Shown in pieces: positions 15,988 to 25,213 of a stretch of DNA of 64,000 nt (positions are counted from its first letter, which is position 1; every line of letters begins with the position of its first letter). The DNA is from Arthrobacter sp. MAHUQ-56. GTDB lineage: Bacteria > Actinomycetota > Actinomycetes > Actinomycetales > Micrococcaceae. The DNA lies in contig NZ_JAIFZQ010000016.1 in NCBI RefSeq assembly GCF_019710585.1, forward strand, positions 248,001 to 312,000, given 5' to 3'. The notes under the pieces are model-generated. The model was not told the origin of the DNA. It ran no database searches and saw only the letters and a program-made list of their open reading frames with translations. The translations under genes were made by a program, and so were the position numbers.

Positions 15988-17280
15988 ATGAAAACCCCTA
16001 GATTCCTGCTTCCGGCTGCCACTGCCGGCATTCTGGCCCTGACGTTGTCCGCCTGTGGCGGCGGAGGTGGAGGGGGCACCAGCGGTGGCGGTGGAGGCAG
16101 CGACGCTGACGCCAACCTCGACGGCCGCGGGCCCATCACCTACGTCCAGGGCAAAGACAACAGCAACGTCGTCCGGCCCCTCGTGGATAAGTGGAACGCC
16201 GCCCACCCCAATGAAAAGGTCACCTTCAAGGAACAGACCGACCAGGCAGACCAGCAGCACGACGACATCGTCCAGCACTTCCAGGCCAAGCAGTCCGACT
16301 ACGACGTTGTGGATGTGGACGTCGTGTGGACCGCGGAGTTTGCAGCCAAGGGCTGGCTGCAGCCTCTGAAGGACAAGATGGCGATCGACACCAGCGCCAT
16401 GCTCAAGCCGACCGTGGACAGCGCAACCTACAAGGGCACCCTGTACGCTGCCCCGCAGACCTCCGACGGCGGCATCCTCTACTACCGCAAGGACCTGGTC
16501 CCCACCCCGCCCAAGACCTGGGACGAGATGATGGGCATGTGCTCCATTGCCCAGGCGAACAACATCGGGTGCTACGCGGGCCAGTTCAGCAAGTACGAAG
16601 GCCTCACCGTGAACGCCTCCGAAGCCATCAACTCGGCCGGCGGCTCCGTCCTTAACAAGGATGGCAAGCCCAACCTGAACACGGCCGAGGCCAAGGCCGG
16701 CCTCGGGAACCTGGCGAAGGCCTACGCTGACGGCAACATCCCCAAGGAAGCCATCACCTACAAGGAAGAGGACAGCCGCCAGGCATTCCAGAGCGGCAAG
16801 CTCCTGTTCCTGCGCAACTGGCCCTACGCCTTCAACCTGATCACCACTGAAGGTTCGTCCGCGGTGAAGGACAAGACCGGCCTGGCGGCCCTGCCGGGCA
16901 AGGATGGCCCCGGTGCATCGTCGCTCGGCGGCCACAACCTGGCGGTCAGCGTCTACTCCAAGAACAAGGCCACGGCCCTGGACTTCCTGAAGTTCATGAC
17001 CTCCGAGGAAACTGAGAAGTTCTACGCTACGCAGGGTTCCCTTGCTCCGGTCCTGGGCAAGCTCTACGAGGACCAGGAACTGGTAGCCAAGCTGCCCTAC
17101 CTGCCGGTCCTGAAGACGTCCATCGAGAACGCGGTTCCGCGTCCGGTAACGCCTTTCTACCCGGCTGTCACCAAGGCAATCCAAGACAACGCATACTCCG
17201 CTATCAAGGGAGAGAAGTCAGTGGAATCAGCACTTTCCGACATGCAGAAGTCCATCGAATCCGCCGGTGCGGGATCGTAG
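15988..17280 (+). CDS. Sugar ABC transporter substrate-binding lipoprotein
   Basis: 430 residues with a lipoprotein signal: hydrophobic N-terminus and lipobox LSAC (Cys at residue 24), then an unusually long Gly/Ser tract before the folded domain. The body is a family 1 solute-binding protein: ITYVQGKDNSNVVRPLVDKW, YDVVDVDVVWTAEFAAKGWL and the signature GGILYYRKDL, closest in style to trehalose/maltose-type binding proteins (LpqY/ThuE/AglE). It would capture an alpha-glucoside outside the membrane for the two permeases that follow. GAGGAGC at 15970 is a good ribosome-binding site upstream of ATG 15988. No ATP-binding subunit is encoded in the operon. Confidence 0.93.
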   Translation: MKTPRFLLPAATAGILALTLSACGGGGGGGTSGGGGGSDADANLDGRGPITYVQGKDNSNVVRPLVDKWNAAHPNEKVTFKEQTDQADQQHDDIVQHFQAKQSDYDVVDVDVVWTAEFAAKGWLQPLKDKMAIDTSAMLKPTVDSATYKGTLYAAPQTSDGGILYYRKDLVPTPPKTWDEMMGMCSIAQANNIGCYAGQFSKYEGLTVNASEAINSAGGSVLNKDGKPNLNTAEAKAGLGNLAKAYADGNIPKEAITYKEEDSRQAFQSGKLLFLRNWPYAFNLITTEGSSAVKDKTGLAALPGKDGPGASSLGGHNLAVSVYSKNKATALDFLKFMTSEETEKFYATQGSLAPVLGKLYEDQELVAKLPYLPVLKTSIENAVPRPVTPFYPAVTKAIQDNAYSAIKGEKSVESALSDMQKSIESAGAGS

Positions 17281-17287
17281 TTCTGCC

Positions 17288-18325
17288 ATGGCAACCGAAC
17301 TAGGCCCGACGCCGGTCAAAGCACCGGCGTCGGGCGGCACCCCCGTCCATCACGGCCCCAAGGGTGTTGGGGAGGACAACAGGATCGCCAGCCAGGGACG
17401 CTGGGCGGCCTGGCTGCTCGCCCCGACCGTCGTCGCCCTGGGTATTGTGATCGTTTACCCGATCATCAGCGCCATCGTCATGTCCTTCCAGAAGGACGCC
17501 GGCCTGGATCCGGCCACCGGCCTCTTCACCGCAGGCGGCTCGGCAGGCATCCAGAACTACGTGAACTGGCTGGCGCAGCAATGTGCGGCGCCGGACGGCG
17601 GAACCGTCGCCTGCCCGCCGGGCACGCTGGGTGGCCAGTTCTGGTCCGCCACCGCCACGACGTTCTTCTTCACCATCGTGACGGTCGCCTTGGAGTCCGT
17701 CCTCGGTTTCTGGATGGCCATGATCATGGCCCGCGAATTCCGCGGCCGCAGCATGGTCCGGGCAGCTGTCCTGGTGCCGTGGGCCATCCCCACCGCCGTC
17801 ACGGCCAAGCTCTGGTTCTTCATCTTCGCCTTCGAGGGCATCGCCAACAAGCTGTTCAACACCACCATCCTGTGGACGGGCAGCGAGTGGCCGGCCAAGT
17901 GGGCTGTGATCATCGCCGACGTCTGGAAGACCACGCCGTTCATGGCGTTGCTGATCCTCGCCGGCCTGCAGATGATCCCGGCGGACGTCTATGAAGCGGC
18001 CAAGGTGGACGGCGCCACCGCGTGGCAGCGGTTCAGGATGATCACCCTGCCGCTGGTCAAGCCGGCGCTGATGGTGGCGATCCTCTTCCGCACCCTGGAT
18101 GCGCTGCGGATGTTCGACCTGCCGTACATCCTGACCGGCGGCGCGAACAACACCACCACGCTGTCCATCCTGGTCATCAACCAAATCAGGCAAGGCTTCA
18201 ACTCTGCGGCCGCGCTGTCCACCATTACCTTCATCATCATCTTCCTCGTCGCCTTCATCTTCGTCCGCTTCCTTGGGGCAAACGTGGTTGAACAGAGCGG
18301 CGCCACAGGAAAGGGGAAGAAATGA
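17288..18325 (+). CDS. Sugar ABC transporter permease (MalF/ThuF type)
   Basis: 345 residues, six main hydrophobic helices following a Pro/Gly-rich cytoplasmic start (WLLAPTVVALGIVIVYPII onward). The EAA loop YEAAKVDGATAWQRFRMI with GxxxxxxxxLP geometry (ITLPLVKPAL) contacts the ATPase. A large extracellular loop between the first two helices (GSAGIQNYVNWLAQQC and on) is as in MalF-like subunits. ATG 17288 is preferred over an in-frame GTG at 17267 that overlaps the binding protein gene; no clear ribosome-binding site precedes either. The stop overlaps the next start. Confidence 0.92.
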   Translation: MATELGPTPVKAPASGGTPVHHGPKGVGEDNRIASQGRWAAWLLAPTVVALGIVIVYPIISAIVMSFQKDAGLDPATGLFTAGGSAGIQNYVNWLAQQCAAPDGGTVACPPGTLGGQFWSATATTFFFTIVTVALESVLGFWMAMIMAREFRGRSMVRAAVLVPWAIPTAVTAKLWFFIFAFEGIANKLFNTTILWTGSEWPAKWAVIIADVWKTTPFMALLILAGLQMIPADVYEAAKVDGATAWQRFRMITLPLVKPALMVAILFRTLDALRMFDLPYILTGGANNTTTLSILVINQIRQGFNSAAALSTITFIIIFLVAFIFVRFLGANVVEQSGATGKGKK

Positions 18326-19221
18326 CCTCGGCAACGGCTGACGCCGCAGCGCTTCGTGCCCGCCAGGACAAGGGCCGCAAGGCTGCCCAGAACCGGGAAA
18401 AATGGGCGCAGGGCAGAACCTACATCAGTGCCATCGTCATCCTGATCTGGTGCCTGGCACCGGCCTACTGGATGGTGGTGACCGCCTTCCGCGAGGTCGG
18501 CTTCACCTACGACACCTCGATCCTCCCCACCCACGTGACCCTGGACAACTTCAGGACCGCCTTTGACACGTCATTCGGCAACAGGTTTGGCCAGGCACTG
18601 GGTAACAGTGTGTTCATCGGTGGTGTGGTGACGATCGTGTCGCTGCTGATCGGTGTGTTCGCAGCCTATGCCCTGGCCCGTTTGAACTTCCGGTTCAAGT
18701 ACCTGGTACTTGGCTTCATCCTGGGAGCCTCGATGTTCCCCGGCGTTGCCCTGATCACCCCGCTGTTCCAGCTGTTCACCAACATCGGCTGGATGGGCAC
18801 CTACCAGGCGCTGATCATTCCAAACATTTCGTTCGTGCTCCCGCTGACCGTCTACACCATGACCTCGTTCTTCCGCGAGATGCCATGGGAACTGGAGGAA
18901 TCGGCCAGGGTGGACGGCTGCACCCAGGGCCAGGCATTCCGGAAGGTGATCATGCCGCTGGCAGCGCCGGCGATCTTCACCACCGCCATCCTGGCATTCA
19001 TTTCCTCCTGGAATGAGTTCCTGATCGCCAGCCAGCTGTCCAGCGACGCGACGCAGCCGGTGACCGTGGCCATCGCGAACTTCGCCGGTGCCCAGCCCAA
19101 CCAGATTCCCTACACGGCCATCATGGCCGCCGGCACCATCGTCACCATTCCCTTGGTGATCCTGGTGCTGGTGTTCCAGCGCAAGATTGTCGCCGGCCTC
19201 ACGGCAGGTGCAGTCAAGTGA
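18322..19221 (+). CDS. Sugar ABC transporter permease (MalG/ThuG type)
   Basis: 299 residues, second permease. Six helices, from YISAIVILIWCLAPAYWMVV to TAIMAAGTIVTIPLVILVLV, and the EAA motif EESARVDGCTQGQAFRKVIM before PLAAPAIFTT. ATGA overlap with the preceding permease indicates coupling. Forms the channel with the MalF-type subunit; an ATPase shared between sugar systems (MsiK/MalK-type) would have to come from elsewhere in the genome (inference). Confidence 0.93.
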   Translation: MTSATADAAALRARQDKGRKAAQNREKWAQGRTYISAIVILIWCLAPAYWMVVTAFREVGFTYDTSILPTHVTLDNFRTAFDTSFGNRFGQALGNSVFIGGVVTIVSLLIGVFAAYALARLNFRFKYLVLGFILGASMFPGVALITPLFQLFTNIGWMGTYQALIIPNISFVLPLTVYTMTSFFREMPWELEESARVDGCTQGQAFRKVIMPLAAPAIFTTAILAFISSWNEFLIASQLSSDATQPVTVAIANFAGAQPNQIPYTAIMAAGTIVTIPLVILVLVFQRKIVAGLTAGAVK

Positions 19222-19466
19222 CGGCGAACGGTTCCCGCCCCCAGGCCAAGGGGGCGGGAAACCGGAGCCGGCTGGTCCGGTCCGGCGAGGATTTTGACAT
19301 CATCATCGGGTTCCTCGGCTTTTGGGCGGTTGTCCTCCTGGTGGTGACCGTCTGGATGGAAGTGACGGCCCAGCCAGCCCTCGGCTGGGCGCTGGGACTG
19401 CTGGCCACACTGCTGGCGCTGTACGGCATGGTGCGGCTCCGGCGGAAACTCCCCGCCCGCAGGTAG
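19218..19466 (+). CDS. Small two-helix membrane protein at the end of the sugar operon
   Basis: 82 residues, two hydrophobic helices (IIIGFLGFWAVVLLVVTVWM and LGWALGLLATLLALYGMVRL) with basic ends. GTG start overlaps the permease stop (GTGA), so it is co-translated with the transporter. I do not recognise a family. The overlap suggests a role tied to the transporter, for example a small accessory subunit, but nothing in the sequence shows this. Confidence 0.72.
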   Translation: MTANGSRPQAKGAGNRSRLVRSGEDFDIIIGFLGFWAVVLLVVTVWMEVTAQPALGWALGLLATLLALYGMVRLRRKLPARR

Positions 19467-19594
19467 CTGCCCGCGGTGGTCAAGACTGTCCCGTGAAGGG
19501 CGCCCGGCAGGGTGCTGGGCACGCCGCAGTTGTTCGCGTGCCACAGTTATCACTGCGCGGCTGCGGAATGAAAAGATACAGGGTTTGGGGGTAT

Positions 19595-19614
19595 CGCGGG
19601 GCTTGTTCCCCGCG
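19595..19614 (+). other. GC hairpin in the leader of the LacI regulator gene
   Basis: CGCGGGG (19595-19601) pairs with CCCCGCG (19608-19614) around a 6-base loop, ending 27 bases before the GTG start. No T tract follows, so it is not a classic terminator; it may affect translation of the regulator. Confidence 0.4.
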
Positions 19615-19641
19615 CGGCAAGGGAGCGGATGAGGGGACACG

Positions 19642-20694
19642 GTGGCACGGACAACAGAAAGGTCCCAGCGGGGAGGCCATACCGGCGTCAGCATCGAGGA
19701 CGTGGCGGCAGCCGCTGGAGTATCGACCGCCACTGTGTCCCGGGCCGTACGTGGGCTGCCCAGGGTGTCGCCGGCCACGCGGGAGAAGATCCTTGAGGTG
19801 GCCGGGAACCTGGGCTACGTTGCATCCTCATCTGCCTCCGGTCTTGCCACCGGCCGCACCAGGACCATCGGAGTGTTGGCGCCGTTCGTCAGCCGGTGGT
19901 TCTTCTCGAAGGCCATCGAGGGGGCGGACCGGGAACTGCATGCCCGCAATTACAACCTGTCCCTTTTCAACCTCGGGGGCCACGGCAGCAACCGGGAGCG
20001 GCTCTTCAGCAAGACGATGGTCTACAAGCAGATCGACGCCCTCCTGGTCCTGTGCATGGCGCTCAGCCATGACGAACTGGACCATCTCCAGAAGATCGAC
20101 ATCCCCCTCGTCGTCGTGGGCGGCCACGTCGAGGAGTGCTCGTACATCGGCATCGACGATTACGCAGCCGCCTCAACCGCGGTGCGGCACCTGATCGACC
20201 TCGGCCATAAGAAGATCGCCCTGCTGCACGGCGATGACGAGACCGACCTGAACTTCGATGTTCCGCGGGTGCGGATCCTGGCCTTCAAGGACGTCATGGC
20301 TGCGGCGGGTCTCCCCACCCGCCCTGAATGGGACGAATGGGGCGACTTCACCGTCCGCAGCGGCCAGGAAGCCCTGCGCCGGCTGTGGTCGCGGGAGGGG
20401 GAAAAGCCGACCGCGATTTTCTGCGCGTCCGATGAGATGGCGATGGGTGTGATCTTTGAGGCCAACCGCCTTGGCATCCGGGTTCCGGAGGACCTGTCCG
20501 TGGTGGGCATCGACAACCACGACTTTGCCGAAGCCATGGGACTGACCACAGTCGGCCAGCGGCCGGATGATCAGGCCGAGCTGGCCACCAAGATGCTCCT
20601 TGACGAACTGGACGGCCAAATCGGGGCCGTGCATTCCGCCGTCGCGCCCCACGAACTCATTGTCCGCCGCAGCACAGCACCTCCGACGCATTAA
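19642..20694 (+). CDS. LacI-family transcriptional regulator of sugar genes
   Basis: 350 residues. The N-terminal LacI helix-turn-helix is clear (SIEDVAAAAGVSTATVSRAV, about 17-36) followed by the hinge helix region, then a periplasmic-binding-protein-like sensor domain (TRTIGVLAPFVSRWFFSKAI; AIFCASDEMAMGVIFEANRL; VVGIDNHDFAEAMGLTTVGQ). It lies downstream of the ABC sugar operon, and an exact LacI-type operator sits in the operon's promoter, so local repression relieved by sugar is the natural reading. GTG 19642 follows GAGGGGACAC. Effector identity is inferred, not visible. Confidence 0.93.
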   Translation: MARTTERSQRGGHTGVSIEDVAAAAGVSTATVSRAVRGLPRVSPATREKILEVAGNLGYVASSSASGLATGRTRTIGVLAPFVSRWFFSKAIEGADRELHARNYNLSLFNLGGHGSNRERLFSKTMVYKQIDALLVLCMALSHDELDHLQKIDIPLVVVGGHVEECSYIGIDDYAAASTAVRHLIDLGHKKIALLHGDDETDLNFDVPRVRILAFKDVMAAAGLPTRPEWDEWGDFTVRSGQEALRRLWSREGEKPTAIFCASDEMAMGVIFEANRLGIRVPEDLSVVGIDNHDFAEAMGLTTVGQRPDDQAELATKMLLDELDGQIGAVHSAVAPHELIVRRSTAPPTH

Positions 20695-20731
20695 AACGGC
20701 TGGGCTAAACCGACGACTGCAGGCAGGCGGT

Positions 20732-21616
20732 TCAGGATGCCCGGGCCAGCTGGCGGATGGGAATCCAACGCGAGGCAAGCCGCCGGTATGCGGCCGCGGC
20801 CCCGGTCATGTCGCCCTCGGCAAGGCACTCGATGCCCAGCCTGATGTCCATGGGGGACTCGTCCGGATAGACCTTGTCCGCCACGGCGCCGTAGTCCAGT
20901 TCCACCATCGAGTCCACGTGGAACAGCTCCAGCCATTCCGTCAGCTGCGCCAGGTCATCGAGCATGTCCAGGTCGGGCGCGGCCAGCGCCAGGTTCGCCA
21001 CCGCATACCGGGCCCGCTCCAGCGCATCGGTGATGGGAGCCCAGACGCGCACCGTGAGGATCCGCCCGGCGGCCTCCACCACGTCCTTGCGGTCGGATTC
21101 CATGAACAGGGAAAACCAGCTGAACGGGATTCCCCAGGTGGACGCCCGCGTGTGGACGCGGATGGAACCGTCCCGGGCCTTCACCAGGTCGATCCGTTCC
21201 TGGTGCCGGTCGCGCTGCTCCTCGGGGATGAGCAGTTCCGCCAGTGGTCCGTGGATGCCCTCCATCAGGGCGTTGGCTGCCAGCCCGGCGCGCAGGACCA
21301 GCTGGCTGGGACAGTACAGCAGCACCTGCCCGGCGTCAGCGCCGGCGTCGGCCGCTCCAGCTTCGGGGGCCGGGGCGGTGGTGACGCGCACCAGGTCGGT
21401 ACGGCCGGTGGGGAACGGGTCTCCACCGGAGCGGGTAATGCGTCCCAGCGAAGCCAGCAGTTCGGCATTTTCGACGGCGGCACGCGAGGCTGCGCGGGCC
21501 CCCGCCGCCTGGATCGCGGCTCGCTGCTCCTCCGGGAAGGCTTCCAGGGGTTCGTAGACGCGCAGCGTGGAGGAAAAAGGCAGGCCGGCCTGGCCCCGGT
21601 AGAGGTTGCCCGTCAT
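20732..21616 (-). CDS. Conserved hypothetical protein (294 residues)
   Basis: Cytoplasmic-looking protein without signal or membrane helices; I do not recognise a catalytic motif. Notable features: an opening YRGQAGLPFSSTLRVYEPLE, a low-complexity Ala/Gly/Asp patch (GAADAGADAGQ) about a third of the way in, a segment STWGIPFSWFSLFMESDR, and an all-helical C-terminal half ending WIPIRQLARAS. ATG 21616 is preceded by an excellent AAGGAG 8 bases upstream. It lies 34 bases after exonuclease III on the same strand, so the two are probably co-transcribed. Whether it has a DNA-related role is unknown. Confidence 0.75.
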   Translation of the reverse strand: MTGNLYRGQAGLPFSSTLRVYEPLEAFPEEQRAAIQAAGARAASRAAVENAELLASLGRITRSGGDPFPTGRTDLVRVTTAPAPEAGAADAGADAGQVLLYCPSQLVLRAGLAANALMEGIHGPLAELLIPEEQRDRHQERIDLVKARDGSIRVHTRASTWGIPFSWFSLFMESDRKDVVEAAGRILTVRVWAPITDALERARYAVANLALAAPDLDMLDDLAQLTEWLELFHVDSMVELDYGAVADKVYPDESPMDIRLGIECLAEGDMTGAAAAYRRLASRWIPIRQLARAS

Positions 21617-21650
21617 CACGGTCTCCTTGGATGGGTCCAGGTCGTTTTCA

Positions 21651-22457
21651 TCAGTCCGCCAGTTCCACCAGCACGGGGGCGTGGTCCGAGGCGCCCTTGC
21701 CCTTGCGTTCCTCGCGGTCGATCGAGGCGCCCGTGACCCGGGCGGCCAGGGCGGGGGAGGCCAGGACGAAGTCGATCCGCATGCCTTCCCTCTTGGGGAA
21801 GCGCAGCTGCGTGTAGTCCCAGTAGGTGTAGACGCCGGGCCCGGGGGTGTAGGGACGGACCACGTCCGTGAAGCCGGCGGATTCGAAGGCATGGAACGCG
21901 GCCCGCTCGGGCGGGCTGACGTGCGTGGACCGGTTGGCGATGAAAAGGTCGATGTCCCAGACGTCCTCATCGAAGGGCGCGATGTTCCAGTCGCCCATCA
22001 GCGCCACCTGCGCCTGCGGGTCCTCCGCCACGAGTCCCTGCGCGTGTGTTTTGAGGCTTTCCAACCACTTGAGCTTGTAGGGCATGTGCTCGTCATCCAG
22101 GGACCGTCCGTTGGGGACGTACAGGCTCCAGATCCGGATGCCGGCGCAGGTGGCGGCCATGGCCCGGGCCTCCTGTACGGGGTCCTTCCCCGCTTTGCCA
22201 AAGGAAGGCTGGTCCAGGAACGTCCGCTCAACGTCCTCAAGCCCAACGCGGGAGGCGATGGCGACGCCGTTCCACTGGTTCACGCCGAAGTGGGCAACCT
22301 CGTATCCCATCCGCTCGAAGAGCTCCCACGGGAAGTTGTCGTCCTTGCACTTGGTTTCCTGGATGGCCAGGACGTCGCAGTCACTGCGCTGCAGCCAGGC
22401 CTCCACGCGGTCGGCGCGTGCGCGGAGGGAGTTCACGTTCCACGTAGCTATCTTCAC
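21651..22457 (-). CDS. xth: Exodeoxyribonuclease III
   Basis: 268-residue AP endonuclease/3'-5' exonuclease of base-excision repair. Family motifs in order: ATWNVNSLRAR (metal Asn), AIQETKC (catalytic Glu), WSLYVPNGRS (Tyr/Asn), MGDWNIAP (Asp/Asn pair), YTYWDYTQLR, RIDFVLAS and the final SDHAPVLVEL (catalytic Asp-His). GTG at 22457 gives the canonical start MKIATWN; no longer start is needed. The 160-base gap to mmsA on the other strand holds both promoters. Confidence 0.95.
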   Translation of the reverse strand: MKIATWNVNSLRARADRVEAWLQRSDCDVLAIQETKCKDDNFPWELFERMGYEVAHFGVNQWNGVAIASRVGLEDVERTFLDQPSFGKAGKDPVQEARAMAATCAGIRIWSLYVPNGRSLDDEHMPYKLKWLESLKTHAQGLVAEDPQAQVALMGDWNIAPFDEDVWDIDLFIANRSTHVSPPERAAFHAFESAGFTDVVRPYTPGPGVYTYWDYTQLRFPKREGMRIDFVLASPALAARVTGASIDREERKGKGASDHAPVLVELAD

Positions 22458-22616
22458 GGTTTCTAACTTACCTTGGCAGCCGGTCGGCGGGTAAAGCCTC
22501 CCGGAACCCTCGCCCGAAGTGGGCCGGGACGGGGAGGACTTCGGCGGACAGGGCGGGTATATTCGCAACCACAATGACCTGGACCACCCACCCGGGCATG
22601 CAAAGGAGCACCAGCC

Positions 22617-24113
22617 ATGCGCGAACTCTCCCACTATGTCGGCGGACACCACGTGCAGGGAACGTCCGGCCGCTTCTCCGATGTCTTCGATCCCTGTACC
22701 GGCCGGGTCCAGGCACGGGTGCCGCTGGCCAGTGGCACCGAGGTGGCGGACGCTGTTGCCACGGCGGCGAAGGCCCAGCCGGAATGGGCCGCCATGAACC
22801 CGCAGCGCCGGGCGCGGGTCCTGCTGCGGTTCGTGGACCTGGTGAACCGCACCATGGATGACCTTGCCCGGCTGTTGTCATCCGAACACGGAAAGACGCT
22901 CGCAGACTCCAGGGGCGACATCCAGCGGGGCCTGGAGGTGGTGGAGTTCTCTGCCGCGGCGCCACACCTGCTCAAGGGAGAGTTCTCCAGCGAGGCCGGC
23001 CCGGGAGTCGACATTCATTCGCTGCGCCAGCCGCTGGGCGTGGTGGCAGGCATCACTCCTTTTAACTTCCCCGCCATGATTCCGCTGTGGAAATCGGGGC
23101 CGGCGCTCGCGGCCGGCAATGCGTTCATCCTCAAGCCCTCCGAACGGGACCCGTCGGTGCCGTTGCGGCTGGCCGAACTGTACAGCGAGGCCGGCGTTCC
23201 GGACGGGGTATTCAACGTGGTCAACGGGGACAAGGAAGCGGTGGACGCCCTGCTGGTGGACCCGGCGGTCAAAGCAGTGGGCTTTGTTGGGTCCACGCCC
23301 ATCGCCGAGTACATCTACGCCACAGCGGCGGCCGCCGGAAAGCGGGCGCAGTGCTTTGGCGGGGCCAAGAACCACATGGTCGTCATGCCCGACGCCGACC
23401 TGGACCAGGCGGCGGACGCCCTCATCGGTTCCGGCTACGGGTCAGCGGGGGAGCGGTGCATGGCTGTTTCCGTGGCTGTGCCCGTGGGCCAGGAGACGGC
23501 GGACCAGTTGGTGGCCAGGCTACAGGAGCGGATCAAAGCACTGAAGGTGGGACCCAGCCTGGACCCCGGGGTGGACTTCGGCCCAGTGGTTACCGCGGCT
23601 GCCAAGCAGCGGATCGAGGGCTATATCGAGGCCGGCGCGGAGGCGGGAGCCACCCTCCTGGCGGACGGCCGGGGCCTGGCAGTGGACGGCCACGCGGACG
23701 GGTTCTGGCTGGGGCCCACCCTTTTCGACCACGTCACCCCGGACATGGCCATCTACCGCGACGAGATCTTCGGACCTGTCCTGGTGGTGGTCCGCGCCGC
23801 CGACTACGACGAAGCGCTCCGGCTCTGCAGCGACAATCCCTTCGGCAACGGCGTGGCGATCTTCACCCGCGACGGCGACGCCGCCCGGGACTTTGCCACC
23901 CGGGTGGACGTGGGCATGGTGGGCATCAACGTACCCATCCCGGTGCCGTTGGCCTACTACACCTTTGGCGGCTGGAAGGCGTCCGGCTTCGGCGACCTGA
24001 ACCAGCACGGCGCCGATGCCTTCCGTTTTTACACCAAGACCAAGACGGTCACCACCCGGTGGCCCTCGGGAATACGCCACGGAGCGAGCTTCGTGATGCC
24101 GGAAGGAAGCTGA
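22617..24113 (+). CDS. mmsA: CoA-acylating methylmalonate-semialdehyde dehydrogenase
   Basis: 498 residues, aldehyde dehydrogenase fold. It converts methylmalonate or malonate semialdehyde with CoA and NAD+ to propionyl- or acetyl-CoA, the last step of valine breakdown. Catalytic Cys281 lies in GSAGERCMAVSVAVPVG, the MMSDH-specific form, and Asn150 in ITPFNFPAM forms the oxyanion hole. The usual ALDH general-base Glu is replaced by the FGGAKNH motif, as known for CoA-acylating MMSDH. AAAGGAGC precedes ATG 22617. First gene of a four-gene cluster with mmsB, an HIBYL-CoA hydrolase and an enoyl-CoA hydratase. Confidence 0.95.
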   Translation: MRELSHYVGGHHVQGTSGRFSDVFDPCTGRVQARVPLASGTEVADAVATAAKAQPEWAAMNPQRRARVLLRFVDLVNRTMDDLARLLSSEHGKTLADSRGDIQRGLEVVEFSAAAPHLLKGEFSSEAGPGVDIHSLRQPLGVVAGITPFNFPAMIPLWKSGPALAAGNAFILKPSERDPSVPLRLAELYSEAGVPDGVFNVVNGDKEAVDALLVDPAVKAVGFVGSTPIAEYIYATAAAAGKRAQCFGGAKNHMVVMPDADLDQAADALIGSGYGSAGERCMAVSVAVPVGQETADQLVARLQERIKALKVGPSLDPGVDFGPVVTAAAKQRIEGYIEAGAEAGATLLADGRGLAVDGHADGFWLGPTLFDHVTPDMAIYRDEIFGPVLVVVRAADYDEALRLCSDNPFGNGVAIFTRDGDAARDFATRVDVGMVGINVPIPVPLAYYTFGGWKASGFGDLNQHGADAFRFYTKTKTVTTRWPSGIRHGASFVMPEGS

Positions 24114-25213
24114 TGGGCGCAGGACAAAGCAACGGGACCACCGAAGTACTCTTTGAACGCCGTGGCCGGCTTGGAGTGTGCACCCTCAACAGGCCCAAGG
24201 CGGTCAACGCCCTCACCGCCGGGATGGTGGGGATGCTCCTGGAGCAGCTCACCGCGTGGGCACAGGACGACGGCGTCTCCGCCGTCCTGGTCCAGGGCGC
24301 CGGGGAGCGGGGCCTCTGCGCGGGTGGAGACATCGTGGCCATCTACCAGGACATGCTGCACGGCGGGAGCGCGACGGCGGATTTCTGGCAGACCGAATAC
24401 CGCGTCAACGCCTTGATCGCCCGGTATCCCAAGCCCTATGTGGCCCTCATGGACGGGCTGGTCCTGGGCGGAGGGGTGGGGATTTCCGCGCACGGGGATG
24501 TCCGCGTTGTCACCGAGCGGACCCGCACGGGAATGCCGGAAACCACCATCGGGTTCGCGCCCGACGTCGGCGGAACCTACCTGCTCTCGCGCGCACCCGG
24601 GGAAACCGGAACCCATGCCGCCCTCACCGGGGCACACCTGGATGCCGCGGACGCCCTGTTCCTGGGCCTCGCGGACCACTATGTCCCGTCCCAGGCGCTG
24701 CCGCGGCTGGTGGGCACGCTGGAAGACGAAAGCCCGGAAGACGCCGTCGCGCGTTACACGGCACAGGCTCCCGCCTCGGTCCTGGCCGGGCAGCAGGAGT
24801 GGATCGACGCCTGCTACGCCTCCGACGACGCCGAAGACATCGTCCGCCGGCTCCGCGCCTGGAAGGGCCCGGGGAGCAGCGAGGCAGCCGCCGCGGCGGA
24901 CACGATCGAAGCCAAGTCGCCGACGTCGGTCAAGGTCACCCTGGCATCCCTGCGCCGGGCCAAAAACCTGACCCTGGACGAAGCCCTGGCCCAGGAGTAC
25001 CGCGCAGGGCTGCGTTTCCTGGCTGGCCCGGACTTCCGTGAAGGCATCAGGGCGCAGGTGGTGGACAAGGACCGGAACCCGAAGTGGAAACCAGCCACGC
25101 TGGGGGAGGTCCTTCCGTCCCAGGTGGACCGGTTCTTCCTACCGCTGGACGGCGCAGAGCTGGACCTGCAGCCTGGCCCGGAACTATTGGAGAAGGAGGC
25201 AGGCCATGCCTGA
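24113..25213 (+). CDS. 3-hydroxyisobutyryl-CoA hydrolase-like crotonase
   Basis: 366 residues, about 100 longer than simple enoyl-CoA hydratases, which with the C-terminal region (KVTLASLRRAKNLTLDEALA, ending near LPLDGAELDL) marks the HIBCH-type subfamily. Oxyanion-hole glycines lie in LCAGGDIVAIYQDML and LGGGVGISAHGDVRVV; the PETTIGFAPDVGGTYLLSR loop carries the Glu/Asp used for thioester hydrolysis. It would release 3-hydroxyisobutyrate for mmsB in valine degradation. ATG 24113 starts at the last base of the mmsA stop region (GGAAGGAAGC upstream), so translation is coupled. Confidence 0.88.
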   Translation: MGAGQSNGTTEVLFERRGRLGVCTLNRPKAVNALTAGMVGMLLEQLTAWAQDDGVSAVLVQGAGERGLCAGGDIVAIYQDMLHGGSATADFWQTEYRVNALIARYPKPYVALMDGLVLGGGVGISAHGDVRVVTERTRTGMPETTIGFAPDVGGTYLLSRAPGETGTHAALTGAHLDAADALFLGLADHYVPSQALPRLVGTLEDESPEDAVARYTAQAPASVLAGQQEWIDACYASDDAEDIVRRLRAWKGPGSSEAAAAADTIEAKSPTSVKVTLASLRRAKNLTLDEALAQEYRAGLRFLAGPDFREGIRAQVVDKDRNPKWKPATLGEVLPSQVDRFFLPLDGAELDLQPGPELLEKEAGHA

